Origin: Crocinitomix catalasitica ATCC 23190
GTDB lineage: Bacteria; Bacteroidota; Bacteroidia; Flavobacteriales_D; Crocinitomicaceae
Direction of reading: 5' to 3'
Assembly: GCF_000621625.1 (NCBI RefSeq)
Contig: NZ_JHXV01000001.1
Coordinates: forward strand, 248,001-312,000
Length of the DNA: 64,000 nt
The position numbers and the translations under genes were made by a program. The stretch's first letter is position 1. Every line of letters starts with the position of its first letter. A model generated the notes under the pieces. It did not search any database, was not told the origin of the DNA, and saw only the letters and a program-made list of their open reading frames with translations. Positions 26,122 through 36,174 of the stretch are shown here, piece after piece.

Positions 26122-26787
26122 ATGAAACTATTGAATTTCCACTTTTATGCCTTTTTTATTTTAATATCAATGTTTTCAAGTTGTGTGAGTTTGGTGAATT
26201 TGAATTATGAGACGGCTCAAATATTAGAAAAAGGTAAGGTTTCTGGAACGGCAAGTATAAGTCAAGATGGTGAAAGATCACAGACACTTAAAGACACGGT
26301 TTGGTCGACACGAGAGTTAAGTTATGGATTTAGATTCGGAGTTGGAATAGGGGAAAAAACTAATATTTCAGTGAGATATGAGAATACTTTTTTGAAAGAA
26401 GGGGTTCGTCAAAATTTTATTGAAGCACAATTCAAATGGGCACTTGGCAGAGATCCTAAAAACTCTATGCACCCAGTTCGTCTTACTTTAGGATTACCTG
26501 CACAGTATTATTTTTATGGCGATTATCATGCCGTATCTTTTAACCCGAGATTATATGTTGGCTTATTTAATTTTAATCCGTATTTCAGATTGACTTTAAT
26601 TCCAAAACTTCACTTAATTATGGATATATCTACGCCTGAACTTAAATTTAATCCTATCGATTATCCGGGTTTTTCATTGAATTTAGCCTTTTCTAATAAT
26701 TTTGATAAATGGGCTATAATTCCTGAAATTGGTTTTTTGAGTGAAACTAATATTAGTTTTGGGTGTGGATTTGTATTAAAACCGTAG
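26122..26787 (+). CDS. Lipoprotein-like exported protein, possibly beta-barrel
   Basis: 221 residues with an N-terminal lipoprotein-like signal (lipobox MFSSC, Cys21). The mature part is beta-rich: GFRFGVGIGEKTNISVRYE, VRLTLGLPAQYYFYG, FNPRLYVGLFNFNPYF, WAIIPEIGFL, ending in a strand GCGFVLKP. This is the look of an outer-membrane barrel or lipid-anchored beta protein. No recognised family. It follows the GT-C gene on the + strand by 53 bp and faces the oxidoreductase gene. Confidence 0.65.
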   Translation: MKLLNFHFYAFFILISMFSSCVSLVNLNYETAQILEKGKVSGTASISQDGERSQTLKDTVWSTRELSYGFRFGVGIGEKTNISVRYENTFLKEGVRQNFIEAQFKWALGRDPKNSMHPVRLTLGLPAQYYFYGDYHAVSFNPRLYVGLFNFNPYFRLTLIPKLHLIMDISTPELKFNPIDYPGFSLNLAFSNNFDKWAIIPEIGFLSETNISFGCGFVLKP

Positions 26788-26807
26788 AAGCAATGTTGAA
26801 GGTAGAT

Positions 26808-28232
26808 TTATTGGGCTAAAACGTTTTTTATCTCTCCATCCTCTTGGTATTCTGTATCTGTGTTGATCTGCCATAAGTCAATCGGTTTTTGATCTGCAAT
26901 TTTTTCCGCAGCTAATAACCCCATCAAAATCGAATGATCTTGGTTGTTGTATTTAAATGCTCCATATCTTCCAATAGGGTAGAGGCCTTCAATACTATTT
27001 AAGTAATCAATAATAGGATTCATATTGTCTTGATAGCCTGTTTTATATACCGGATAACATTTTGGAATTTTTAAAACTTTAGTGTTGAGAATTTTGACTT
27101 CATTTGAAACTAAATTAATCTTGTATATTTCATCTTTTGCCATATCTACAACATTCTTCTCTGGTGCTGTCCAAATTTCATCTTCTTCAAAACACCAAAA
27201 CTCAAGGCACAATATTGTCGTTTTTTTATCTCTATTTAAACTTGGACACCAGTTCCTGAAATTTGTTATTCTTCCGTGCTTAACTTCAGGTGAATGAATA
27301 TAGATCCAGTTGTCTTCAAATAAATCAATTTTGTCAATTTCTAAATACACTAAAATTGTATTTCTAAAGTTCAGTTGGTTGACCGCATGCATTACTTTTT
27401 CAGGTACATTTTCAAATCCTTTAATGAGTGTTGTTATGGGCATAGTAGAAACAACTGATGTTGCCTCGACGATAGTTCCGTCTAATAATACGACGCCTTC
27501 TACTTTATTCCCCTTCTCATTTAAAATGATTTTTTTGATGGGTGTTTCTAAATTTATTTTACCTCCATTATTTGTGATATAATCTGCTGCTCGTTCATAC
27601 AAAGTGCCAGATCCGTTTTTAGGATATGCGAATTGGTCAACCAAAGTTTTGTGCTTATTTCCTCTATTCCCAATTATGGCAGATTTAACGGCTCCCATTA
27701 AAGTGAGTGTCTTGATCCTCTGTGCTGCCCAATCGGCATCAATCTCAGTACATTTTATGCCCCAAAGTTTTTCTGTATAATGTTTAAAGAAAATTTCAAA
27801 TAATTTTTTTCCGAAACGATTCGTAATCCATTCCTCAAAATTTTCAGCTTTTTTTTTCGGTTTGATTTTTTCGATTCCAAAAAACCATAAAATTTGAAAA
27901 ATCACTAAAAGAGGTAAATTAGATAATACATTACCTAATTTTAAAGGATAATCAAAAAATCGATTCCTATAGTAAATTCGAGTTTGACGATCAACGACAG
28001 TAAAGTCATCTTGAATAAGTTCTGTAAAAAAATGATTGATTTCTTTCTGTTTTGAAAAAAAGCGATGAGGTCCAATATCTACTCTTTGACCCCATAAATC
28101 GAAACTTCTAGCCATTCCACCAATGTTTTTACTCGCTTCAAAGACTTCTACATCAACACCTTTTTTACGCAGTTCATAAGCGCAACTTATTCCAGCTGGT
28201 CCAGCACCTATAACTATCGTTTTTTCTTTCAT
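26808..28232 (-). CDS. FAD-dependent oxidoreductase (protoporphyrinogen-oxidase / UDP-galactopyranose-mutase-like)
   Basis: 474 residues with the N-terminal dinucleotide-binding motif VIGAGPAGISCAYEL (about 6-20), then VEVFEASKNIGGMARS and DIGPHRFF, typical of amine-oxidase-like FAD proteins. The C-terminal GLYPIGRYGAFKYNNQDHSI closes the FAD domain. In Bacteroidota such proteins occur in surface polysaccharide loci and are annotated as protoporphyrinogen oxidase-like or FAD-dependent. Here the flanking GT-C genes favour a role in sugar or lipid-linked glycan metabolism over haem synthesis; this is inference. Confidence 0.82.
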   Translation of the reverse strand: MKEKTIVIGAGPAGISCAYELRKKGVDVEVFEASKNIGGMARSFDLWGQRVDIGPHRFFSKQKEINHFFTELIQDDFTVVDRQTRIYYRNRFFDYPLKLGNVLSNLPLLVIFQILWFFGIEKIKPKKKAENFEEWITNRFGKKLFEIFFKHYTEKLWGIKCTEIDADWAAQRIKTLTLMGAVKSAIIGNRGNKHKTLVDQFAYPKNGSGTLYERAADYITNNGGKINLETPIKKIILNEKGNKVEGVVLLDGTIVEATSVVSTMPITTLIKGFENVPEKVMHAVNQLNFRNTILVYLEIDKIDLFEDNWIYIHSPEVKHGRITNFRNWCPSLNRDKKTTILCLEFWCFEEDEIWTAPEKNVVDMAKDEIYKINLVSNEVKILNTKVLKIPKCYPVYKTGYQDNMNPIIDYLNSIEGLYPIGRYGAFKYNNQDHSILMGLLAAEKIADQKPIDLWQINTDTEYQEDGEIKNVLAQ

Positions 28233-28385
28233 ATATTTCTAAGTCTAAAGATTCTATTTCCCGCTGAAATTCAAACATCTACTATTGGAATGACAGTAAA
28301 GATAAGAATGATTTTTAACCACCAACTGAATAATAAAACTAGTTTAAAAAGTGTATTTTGTTTAATATTTATGGAAAAAGAATGG

Positions 28386-29873
28386 TTATTTCTTACTATT
28401 GACTATTTGCTCAATTTTTAGACGCAATTCTGGATTTAATCGAGGTGTTAAGCCTTCATTAAAAGAGAATTTGACTCCCTCAAGTAAATCGATTTGATAG
28501 GCTTTTGGGTATGTGCTAATTAATTCAACCAATTCTATAAGTTTTGTTTCAGCCTCGATTTTATCTAAATTGTCATTGTCGAATAATAAGGATGCGGAAA
28601 TTCCCCATCCGACACCTTGCCTTAATAAAATCTTTGAATCGGGATTATCTTCAATAATTGTAACAATTGCTTTTGCGTCGTGTCCTAACTTCGTTCCAAT
28701 TATCCATCCTGCAGCTTTTGTTATGCCATCACTTTTAGGTGATATTTGAGTTGTGAATAATTGTCCCGTTCTTACCATACCTAGAATAAAAAAAGCAATA
28801 AGTATCACCTTGTAGCGATAAGATGACAAACCAGCAATAATAAATAGCGACAGTAATGGTAAGATGTAAGTTAAATGTCTAAAATAGATATAGCTACCCA
28901 TATCTCTTAATTCAAAAAATGGACTGAATGTATAAACAACTAAAAAGAAAATGATAATCGGAATGATCATATAGTTACTATAAGCAAAATTGTTTTTTTT
29001 ATGATAAATGATCATGCCAATACAAGCCACGATAAAAACGAAATAGTAGAGTAACCTCAATGATGGCATATAGAGGTTTGATTGTGGGATGGCTAATGTT
29101 GAATTAGCAACTACTGTAGGGAGATTCGTAAGTCGGTTTAGGATATCAATATCATGTATTGAAAAATCAACTCCTCTGATAGAGGTTAATCCTAATTCGT
29201 TTAACTGGAAACCGGCGTCTAAAAACTTTCTAACTAAAATATGGAGTATTATTACACCTATGAACCCTAAAAGAGAGTAGAGCAATCTCTTTATGTCGGT
29301 GCGACTCATCAAACGATAGAGAAAGAATGCCGGGATTAAGATTAAATTAATATATGAAAACCATAAGGCGACACCCAAGAAAACTCCACATAGAATGTGA
29401 TGTTTTATCGTGTCTCTTTTTTGATGAAGTAATAATAATAGGAGGAAAGGAAAAATAGCAGAGAGGGCGTGTAAGCCAAAATTTACAGTTCCCCAAGGAA
29501 TTATGGTCGGTGTGGCAAAAACTGTCCATACGCCAAACAGTGTGGCTATTTTAATGTTGAAAATTTTTTTAACAATTTTTATTTGAATGAAACGAATGAC
29601 AAAGTCGAGTATAAAAGCTGAAATTGTCAATGAACTAATATTTGTGAACAGTTCAATGAATTGTCCGAGTAATGAAATTAAAAAACTACCCCCTTCGTGC
29701 GGGTAATGAATTAAGTGATCATATTGTAGGTTACCCTGCTCAATGATAATTTCCCATGCTAAATGATCAGGCGCTTGCTGCCAAGGTGTATAGATATATC
29801 CAAATATTAGCCTTATAATTGATCCCAATACACAAAGAATAATGATTCTATTGACAGAGAAAAATTCGCGCAT
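28386..29873 (-). CDS. Polytopic membrane protein, GT-C-like glycosyltransferase
   Basis: 495 residues with about eleven transmembrane helices and a small soluble C-terminal end (about 400-495). The first loop has an acidic/His patch (TPWQQAPDHLAWEIIIEQG), reminiscent of the catalytic loop of GT-C enzymes; HYPHEGGSFLI follows. No closer family can be claimed. It lies between the FAD oxidoreductase and a GT87-like gene on the same strand, with about 150-bp gaps on each side. Confidence 0.68.
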   Translation of the reverse strand: MREFFSVNRIIILCVLGSIIRLIFGYIYTPWQQAPDHLAWEIIIEQGNLQYDHLIHYPHEGGSFLISLLGQFIELFTNISSLTISAFILDFVIRFIQIKIVKKIFNIKIATLFGVWTVFATPTIIPWGTVNFGLHALSAIFPFLLLLLLHQKRDTIKHHILCGVFLGVALWFSYINLILIPAFFLYRLMSRTDIKRLLYSLLGFIGVIILHILVRKFLDAGFQLNELGLTSIRGVDFSIHDIDILNRLTNLPTVVANSTLAIPQSNLYMPSLRLLYYFVFIVACIGMIIYHKKNNFAYSNYMIIPIIIFFLVVYTFSPFFELRDMGSYIYFRHLTYILPLLSLFIIAGLSSYRYKVILIAFFILGMVRTGQLFTTQISPKSDGITKAAGWIIGTKLGHDAKAIVTIIEDNPDSKILLRQGVGWGISASLLFDNDNLDKIEAETKLIELVELISTYPKAYQIDLLEGVKFSFNEGLTPRLNPELRLKIEQIVNSKK

Positions 29874-30027
29874 ATTCGTGTTCAGTCGTTTTTTTTATTT
29901 TTTTAAATTAAGCATTAATTTCTATTATAATCAAATGCATAAAAAAGATTAAAGCTTTAAAGTACGAAAGTTTCAATACTCACTTGACTTTATTAGATTG
30001 GTTTCAAAGAATGTTATAAGTTCTCAA

Positions 30028-31326
30028 CTACAAATCTTGATTGTTATTTAAACTTTTTATTGAAAATTGGTGGTGATTTATGTAAATCATAAATTGTATG
30101 ACAACTAATAGAATGGTTCCAATTGTGATTGCCGAATAAGCTTCCAACCAGTCTGAAACATAACGTCCAACAATTAATTCCGTTGAAAATACAATAAGTA
30201 AAATAGATCCAAATAGCATTCCTTTTAGAATGTTTAGTTGGGTGTTTTTGATTGTTGGTTTGTACTTAAAAAGAATTAAAAAAAGAACGAAGTAAGGGAA
30301 CCATAAAAATATGAAATAAGCTTTCCACGAAATAGGTGTTAATAATGGTATAACGGTGAAAACTATTGAATATTCGAGGATAGCCTGAAAATGATCTGTT
30401 TTGGCGTGTTTTTTTCTGAATAATATAAGAGGTATAATTCCTATGAGAGCTATAAAGGCGTAAACCATTGTTCTTACTTTTTCTGGATTTAAATTCATAA
30501 AATTGACGTACATACTTTGCTCTGGATCCTCGGTTGTTAGAAATCGGAAGAACATCGCAAAGAGTGATTGATTTCTATGAATAGCTGTATAGGCTTGTTC
30601 GGTGCTAATTGTTAACCAATGAAGATATAAGTCGTGTGCATTTTGAAATCCATAAACTAATAAGGATATAAAATTCAAAACAATGATGAATACAAAAGTG
30701 AACCCTACTAAACGATAAGCACGTTTATAAATAAAGTAGAGTAAGAAAAATATGGTGTAAACTTTCAGTGATATTGTTAATGCAATTAACAGTCCTGCCC
30801 AAGCAAACTTTTTATGGATGAATAAGTAGATACTCAAGACAGAACAAAAGAGTAAGTATATATTGATTTGAACATTTGCCATATTATCCAATATATAACG
30901 CAACATAATAACTAAAGGAATGAGCACAATTGGATTCCGTAAAAGGGACAAAGTACGTTTCCGAGTTTGTTGAATAGATTCCTGAAAACAAATAGAAACA
31001 GTTAGTAGAATAGTTCCCAACATAGCCATAAGACTTCCTAAATTCCAAACAAACCGAACAATAAAAAAACTTATACTATCTCCCCAAGCTAGGGGAACGC
31101 TGAAAATTGAAAATAATGGAGGCCAAGTATTAAAATGATCGGCATAAATAAATCGCCCACTTAGCACTGCGTTTCCTGCACGAACGTAGCCATCAAAATC
31201 AGAAGGTCTCAATGAATCACGGATTATCTCATAAATCAATGCCAATGAAAAAATAACAAGTACAGTATTTACAATATGCCTTTTATTATTGACCAGCTTG
31301 CTTTTGAATGAATTATTGTTATCCAT
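30028..31326 (-). CDS. GT87-family (DUF2029) membrane glycosyltransferase
   Basis: 432 residues with about ten transmembrane helices. The first periplasmic loop has DSLRPSDFDGYVRAGNAVLSG and FNTWPPLFSIFSVPLAW, the signature of the GT87 polyprenol-phosphate-mannose-dependent family (Asp in SDFDGY as candidate catalytic base). LLIALTISLKVYTIFFLLYF is the conserved middle helix. It should add a sugar to a lipid-linked or surface glycan. First gene of the - strand glycan group. Confidence 0.83.
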   Translation of the reverse strand: MDNNNSFKSKLVNNKRHIVNTVLVIFSLALIYEIIRDSLRPSDFDGYVRAGNAVLSGRFIYADHFNTWPPLFSIFSVPLAWGDSISFFIVRFVWNLGSLMAMLGTILLTVSICFQESIQQTRKRTLSLLRNPIVLIPLVIMLRYILDNMANVQINIYLLFCSVLSIYLFIHKKFAWAGLLIALTISLKVYTIFFLLYFIYKRAYRLVGFTFVFIIVLNFISLLVYGFQNAHDLYLHWLTISTEQAYTAIHRNQSLFAMFFRFLTTEDPEQSMYVNFMNLNPEKVRTMVYAFIALIGIIPLILFRKKHAKTDHFQAILEYSIVFTVIPLLTPISWKAYFIFLWFPYFVLFLILFKYKPTIKNTQLNILKGMLFGSILLIVFSTELIVGRYVSDWLEAYSAITIGTILLVVIQFMIYINHHQFSIKSLNNNQDL

Positions 31327-31534
31327 GTTTCAATGTGATGCGGTAATTTAGTGTTTTATAAAGAAGTACGAATTTAGGATAAGAATTTGATTTCGACAAT
31401 ATTATAATTTATTATTCATTTAGATTACCAAGTTTTAGGAATTTTGAGAAAGCGGACAATAGTATGAGATACTGTAGTATATTAAACTTAAAAACTACAA
31501 GTGTTTGTATCATAGATTAAAAATATAAGACAAA

Positions 31535-31566
31535 AAAAAAACCAACCGTAGACAGGTTGGTTTTTT
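31535..31566 (-). terminator. Intrinsic terminator of the nqr operon
   Basis: Arms ACCAACC (31541-31547) and GGTTGGT (31555-31561), 7-nt loop, extended by A/T pairs on both sides. The - strand reading ends in nine or ten T. It lies 22 bp past the nqrF stop. Confidence 0.9.
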
Positions 31567-31588
31567 ATATTTTATAAAGGAAGATTAA

Positions 31589-32890
31589 TTATCCTCCAAA
31601 GTCATCAAATCTTACGTTCTCTGGTGGAACTCCCCAATCATCACACATTTTTATAACCGCTTGGTTCATCATTGGTGGTCCACAGAAATAGAATTCTATA
31701 TCTTCAGGAGCTTCGTGCTTAGACAATTGTTGATCGATCACTGCTTGGTGAACGAATCCAACGAATCCGTCTCCATTAGGATCATCCATATCTTTCTTCG
31801 CTACCCAATTGTCATCTGGCAATGCATCAGACAATACCATATAGAATTTGAAATTTGGAAATTCTTTTTCTAGATCTCTAAAGTAGTGGATATAGAACAA
31901 TTCAGCTTTAGATCTACCACCATACCAATAAGTTACTTTACGGCCAGTTTTGATCGTTTTAAATAATTCATATAAGTGAGATCTCATTGGTGCCATACCT
32001 GCACCACCACCGATATATAACATCTCCGCGTCAGAATCGTTGATGAAGAATTCACCATAAGGACCTGAAATAATAGCTGGATCACCTTCTTTTAAGTTGA
32101 AGATATAAGAAGAAGCAACACCAGGGTTAACATTCATCCAAGTACCAGTTTTACGGTCGAAAGGAGGAGCGGCAACACGCACATTCAACATAATCTTTCT
32201 TCCTTCAGCAGGGTAAGAAGCCATTGAGTAAGCACGAACAACCTCTTCGTCATTCTTCATTACTAAATTACGCAATGCAAATGGTCCTTCAGCCCAATCT
32301 TTTTCGAATTTTTTAGGTTCACCTGGGTGATCTTGAGGATGTGCTGTAACATCCATTTCAGAGAATTTTACAACACATTTAGGAATTTTAATTTGGATAT
32401 ATCCACCTGCTTTGTAATCCATATCTTCTGGAATCTCAACAATGAATTCTTTGATATAAGTTGCAACATTGTAGTTTGAAACTACTTTTGCTTCCCATTC
32501 TTTTACACCCAATACTTCTTCCTCAACATGGATCTCCATGTCTTCTTTTACTTTTACTTGGCAACCTAATCTCCAATTGTCAGCAATTTGCTTACGAGAG
32601 AAATGAGGTTCTTCTGTAGGTAGAATTCCACCACCACCAGAATTCACCTGGCAAGTACACTGGATACATGTTCCACCACCGCCACAAGCAGATGGTAAAA
32701 AGATACCATTATTACTTAGTGTGCTCAATAAAGTATTACCGCCGTCAACCTCTAAAACGTGATCTCCGTTAATGGTAATTTTTATTTTACCCGCAGGTGA
32801 AATTTTAGCTTTAACATATAGCAATAAACTCACTAACAAAAGTGTGATTATTGCAAAAACGATTACTGTAACTATAACAACTTGTCCCAT
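31589..32890 (-). CDS. nqrF: Na+-NQR subunit F, NADH-oxidising flavoprotein
   Basis: 433 residues. N-terminal transmembrane helix (about 3-27), [2Fe-2S] ferredoxin domain with Cys69, Cys75, Cys78 in [14 protein letters not shown] and the fourth ligand in WRLGCQV, then an FAD/NADH reductase domain with RAYSMASYP (FAD), [16 protein letters not shown] (NADH) and a C-terminal [12 protein letters not shown]. It oxidises NADH and feeds electrons into the Na+-pumping complex. Last gene of nqrABCDEF, followed by a strong terminator. Confidence 0.97.
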   Translation of the reverse strand: MGQVVIVTVIVFAIITLLLVSLLLYVKAKISPAGKIKITINGDHVLEVDGGNTLLSTLSNNGIFLPSACGGGGTCIQCTCQVNSGGGGILPTEEPHFSRKQIADNWRLGCQVKVKEDMEIHVEEEVLGVKEWEAKVVSNYNVATYIKEFIVEIPEDMDYKAGGYIQIKIPKCVVKFSEMDVTAHPQDHPGEPKKFEKDWAEGPFALRNLVMKNDEEVVRAYSMASYPAEGRKIMLNVRVAAPPFDRKTGTWMNVNPGVASSYIFNLKEGDPAIISGPYGEFFINDSDAEMLYIGGGAGMAPMRSHLYELFKTIKTGRKVTYWYGGRSKAELFYIHYFRDLEKEFPNFKFYMVLSDALPDDNWVAKKDMDDPNGDGFVGFVHQAVIDQQLSKHEAPEDIEFYFCGPPMMNQAVIKMCDDWGVPPENVRFDDFGG

Positions 32891-32902
32891 TCTTACTCCT
32901 TA

Positions 32903-33520
32903 TTATAAACTAATTCCACTAAAACTCATGAATGCTATTCCCATCAAACCAGTGATGATGAATGTAATTCCTAATCCTCTTAAAGGTGCAGGTACATTTG
33001 AGTATTTTATTTTTTCTCTGATTGCTGCAATTGCAACAATTGCTAAGAACCATCCAATTCCTGAACCAACAGCGAAAGTTGTTGCCTCACCAATAGTTGA
33101 ATACTGTCTTTCTTGCATGAATAAAGCACCACCCAATATAGAACAGTTAACGGCGATAAGCGGTAAGAAGATACCTAATGCACCATAAAGTGCAGGAGCA
33201 AATTTCTCAACCAACATTTCAACCAACTGAACGATTGAAGCAATTACCGCAATGAACATAATGAATGAAAGGAAACTTAAATCCATTGTTGCGTATTCAT
33301 CACCTAACCAAGACAAAGCTCCAGCTTGCAATACATAATTTTCTAACAACCAGTTAACAGGAACGGTAACAGTTAATACAAAGATTACTGCTGCACCTAA
33401 ACCTACTGCTGTTTTTACCGTTTTTGAAACGGCCAAATAAGAACACATGCCTAAGAAGTAGGCAAAAATCATGTTCTCAATAAATATACCTTTTAAGGCA
33501 ATGTTAATATAATCTACCAT
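32903..33520 (-). CDS. nqrE: Na+-NQR subunit E
   Basis: 205 residues with six predicted transmembrane helices. Typical stretches of the NqrE/RnfA family are [19 protein letters not shown] near the N-terminus (Cys26) and [14 protein letters not shown] in the middle (Cys). The paired cysteines of NqrD and NqrE hold an intramembrane iron centre in characterised enzymes. It lies 11 bp after nqrD and 12 bp before nqrF. Confidence 0.97.
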   Translation of the reverse strand: MVDYINIALKGIFIENMIFAYFLGMCSYLAVSKTVKTAVGLGAAVIFVLTVTVPVNWLLENYVLQAGALSWLGDEYATMDLSFLSFIMFIAVIASIVQLVEMLVEKFAPALYGALGIFLPLIAVNCSILGGALFMQERQYSTIGEATTFAVGSGIGWFLAIVAIAAIREKIKYSNVPAPLRGLGITFIITGLMGIAFMSFSGISL

Positions 33521-33531
33521 GTCCGTCTAAA

Positions 33532-34215
33532 TTAATGTTCTTCAATTAATGATTTGTTTCTGGCACGTTGTACCCAAATAATAATGGCAACTGCAAATAA
33601 GGCAAAAGGTGCTAGAATAATGAAGTTATTATCCATATACCCCAATTTGTATAAACCTGTATTTTCAATTCTATCTCCGAATAATGGAATACCAAAGAAT
33701 TTACCTGCTCCTAGTATCTCTCTCATAAGAGAAACGAGTACCAAAACAAATCCGTATCCTAAAGTATTACCAACAGCATCTAAGAAAGAAGGCCATGGTT
33801 TATTCGCCATTGCGAATGCTTCAAAACGTCCCATGATTATACAGTTCGTAATAATTAATCCAACGAATACCGAAAGTTTCTCTGCCATGTCAGGTAGAAA
33901 TGCTTTTAAGATTTCATTTACAATAATTACTAAAGCTGCTACAACAACCAATTGAACAATAATTCGAATTCGAGAAGGAATTAAATTACGCAACATTGAA
34001 ATAATTACGTTCCCTAAACCTAATACAAAGAATACCGAACCAGTCATTACTAAGGCTTGCTCAATAGACACTGTAATTGCCAAAGCCGAACAAATCCCTA
34101 ATACTTGTAATGTAACCGGGTTATTATCATTTAAAGGTTCTATCACCAATCGTTTGTTTTTCTTAGAAAACAATGGCTCTTTTGGTGCTTTTATTTTTTC
34201 TTGATTTTCACTCAT
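33532..34215 (-). CDS. nqrD: Na+-NQR subunit D
   Basis: 227 residues from the ATG at 34215 (MSENQEK); an in-frame TTG at 34221 adds two residues and is unlikely. Six transmembrane helices. LQVLGICSALAITVSIEQALVM (Cys) and VGLIITNCIIMGRFEAFAM (Cys) are the conserved NqrD/RnfE segments. The N-terminus carries a Lys-rich cytoplasmic tail. It lies 10 bp after nqrC. Confidence 0.97.
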   Translation of the reverse strand: MSENQEKIKAPKEPLFSKKNKRLVIEPLNDNNPVTLQVLGICSALAITVSIEQALVMTGSVFFVLGLGNVIISMLRNLIPSRIRIIVQLVVVAALVIIVNEILKAFLPDMAEKLSVFVGLIITNCIIMGRFEAFAMANKPWPSFLDAVGNTLGYGFVLVLVSLMREILGAGKFFGIPLFGDRIENTGLYKLGYMDNNFIILAPFALFAVAIIIWVQRARNKSLIEEH

Positions 34216-34225
34216 GATCAATCAA

Positions 34226-34933
34226 TTATTTATTAAAGTAATTTACATAAACTTGCAATGTTCGGTCAACCATTTCTTCAACACCTTTTGAAGTAATCGT
34301 TCCTCCAGTAATTCCATCTACTTTTTGAGGCTCAGTACCGCTACCATCTTTTACGACTTTAATCTTCTTATAATTTCCGTCTTCAGAAATAGTTTCATTG
34401 TCGTATTGATTAGTAAAGAAAGACTGCTTGATTTCAGCACCCAATCCCGGTGTTTCTCCTTTGTGATCAAAAGTAGCACCGAAGATAGTTTTCTTATCTT
34501 CAGATACAGCAATATAACCCCAAATTGGTCCCCATAATCCTGAACCGATTACTGGAATTACATATTTTTTGCTTCCATCAATTTCAGCTACATATAAAGG
34601 ATATTGTCTTTCAGCAACTGGTAAATTTTTGTTTTTGTATTCTTTTTGAATGTCGACATCAAAAGCAACTGCACCAGTGATTTCTCCTTTTTCATTTAAT
34701 ACAATACATTCGTCTTCTAAGATGTACTTATCGTATAATTCGATAGCGTTTAAACGCGATACATCTTGAATTTTAATGGCATTTAAAATGTCCATTTTCT
34801 TTTTAACCACTTGGTTCTTTTCTTGTGCGGGTTTTAATCCCATAGAAATTGCAGCCAAGCAAGATCCTACTATTACCACCATGATGATGGCAAATAGGAA
34901 CGTATAACTATTCTTATCTTTATTTACTGCCAT
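34226..34933 (-). CDS. nqrC: Na+-NQR subunit C, covalent FMN carrier
   Basis: 235 residues with an N-terminal transmembrane helix (about 11-32) and a periplasmic FMN-binding domain. The flavinylation motif reads DGITGGTITSKGVEEM, with candidate FMN-bound Thr212; the residue before it is Gly where SGAT has Ala. FGATFDHKGETPGLGA is the other family signature. Two bases separate it from nqrB. Flavinylation needs an ApbE transferase, and no apbE is in this window. Confidence 0.96.
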   Translation of the reverse strand: MAVNKDKNSYTFLFAIIMVVIVGSCLAAISMGLKPAQEKNQVVKKKMDILNAIKIQDVSRLNAIELYDKYILEDECIVLNEKGEITGAVAFDVDIQKEYKNKNLPVAERQYPLYVAEIDGSKKYVIPVIGSGLWGPIWGYIAVSEDKKTIFGATFDHKGETPGLGAEIKQSFFTNQYDNETISEDGNYKKIKVVKDGSGTEPQKVDGITGGTITSKGVEEMVDRTLQVYVNYFNK

Positions 34934-34935
34934 GA

Positions 34936-36144
34936 TTATGCGGTTTTAAGTCGTTTTAATCTTCGTTTAACATTTGATTGAACAACATAGTGATCAATCA
35001 TCGGTGCCATAATATTCATGAATAGAATAGCCATCATTACTCCTTCAGGGTAAGCCCCGTTGAATACACGAATTGTAATTGATAATGCACCTCCTAAGAA
35101 TCCATAGATATATTTACCCGTGCTGGTTTGTGAGGCTGTTACAGGATCGGTTATCATAAAGACAGCACCGAATGCAAAACCACCGATTACCATATGGTGT
35201 AAAGGATCTAATTCCATATAAGGGTTAACAGCAAATGTGTTTGCTAAGAAACCTACAGCAAGACCACCCAATACAAAAGAAGTCATGATTTTCCAGCTTG
35301 CGATACCTGTATATAATAGAATAGCAGCACCAATTAGAATAGCAATTACAGAAGTTTCTCCGATTGATCCAGGAATCATTCCAACAAATGAATCCCAAAT
35401 ACTCCAGTGATCAGTGAAACCACTAATACCTGACTGGAAGGTCCATTCCTCTTGCGGGAATGTGAAGGATGCAAGATCTCCTAATTGTGTAGCTCCTGTA
35501 ACGCCTTCTGGAACTTTATCACCAGCTTCAGCAATTCCAGACATCCATACTTTGTTACCAGACATCATTGTTGGATAACCAAAGAATAGGAATGCTCTAG
35601 CAGTTAAGGCAATGTTTACGATATTCATTCCTGTTCCACCAAACACCTCTTTACCGAGCACAACAGCAAATACTGTAGCTACTGCAACCATCCACAAAGG
35701 AATGTCAGCAGGAACGATAAGTGGAATTAACATACCAGATACCAAGAAACCTTCTTGGATAGCATGTTGGTTTTTAATACAGAAGATAAATTCAACTCCT
35801 AAACCAACACCGTATGATACGATGACAATTGGTAAGACTTGTAATAAACCGTAAATTAATTTATCACCGAAAAAATCCATATATCCACCAGCTTCACCTA
35901 GTGCAACATAATGCCAGTGACCAGTATTGTAAATACCGAATAAAAGACATGGAATTAAAGCAATGATTACTGTGAACATTGTTCGTTTAAGGTCAATACC
36001 GTCACGAATATGTGCTCCGTTGTGCGTCGTTTCGTTTGGCGTAAAGGCAAAAGTGTACAAAGCGTCCCATACCGGATGAAACTTTGCCCACTTGCTGTCC
36101 TTGGTAGGCTCAAACTTGCGCATTAAATTTTCTAAAGACTTCAT
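34936..36144 (-). CDS. nqrB: Na+-NQR subunit B, covalent FMN and riboflavin subunit
   Basis: 402 residues with about ten transmembrane helices. The covalent FMN motif is VTGATQLG with candidate Thr219. Other NqrB/RnfD stretches are KEVFGGTGMNIVNIALTARAFLFF, GGFAFGAVFMITDPVTA and RVFNGAYPEGVMMAILFMN. It is the main membrane-spanning and Na+-path subunit in known enzymes. Second gene of the operon, 30 bp after nqrA. Confidence 0.97.
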   Translation of the reverse strand: MKSLENLMRKFEPTKDSKWAKFHPVWDALYTFAFTPNETTHNGAHIRDGIDLKRTMFTVIIALIPCLLFGIYNTGHWHYVALGEAGGYMDFFGDKLIYGLLQVLPIVIVSYGVGLGVEFIFCIKNQHAIQEGFLVSGMLIPLIVPADIPLWMVAVATVFAVVLGKEVFGGTGMNIVNIALTARAFLFFGYPTMMSGNKVWMSGIAEAGDKVPEGVTGATQLGDLASFTFPQEEWTFQSGISGFTDHWSIWDSFVGMIPGSIGETSVIAILIGAAILLYTGIASWKIMTSFVLGGLAVGFLANTFAVNPYMELDPLHHMVIGGFAFGAVFMITDPVTASQTSTGKYIYGFLGGALSITIRVFNGAYPEGVMMAILFMNIMAPMIDHYVVQSNVKRRLKRLKTA

Positions 36145-36174
36145 TGTTATATCAGTTCAATTTTATGATTCAAA

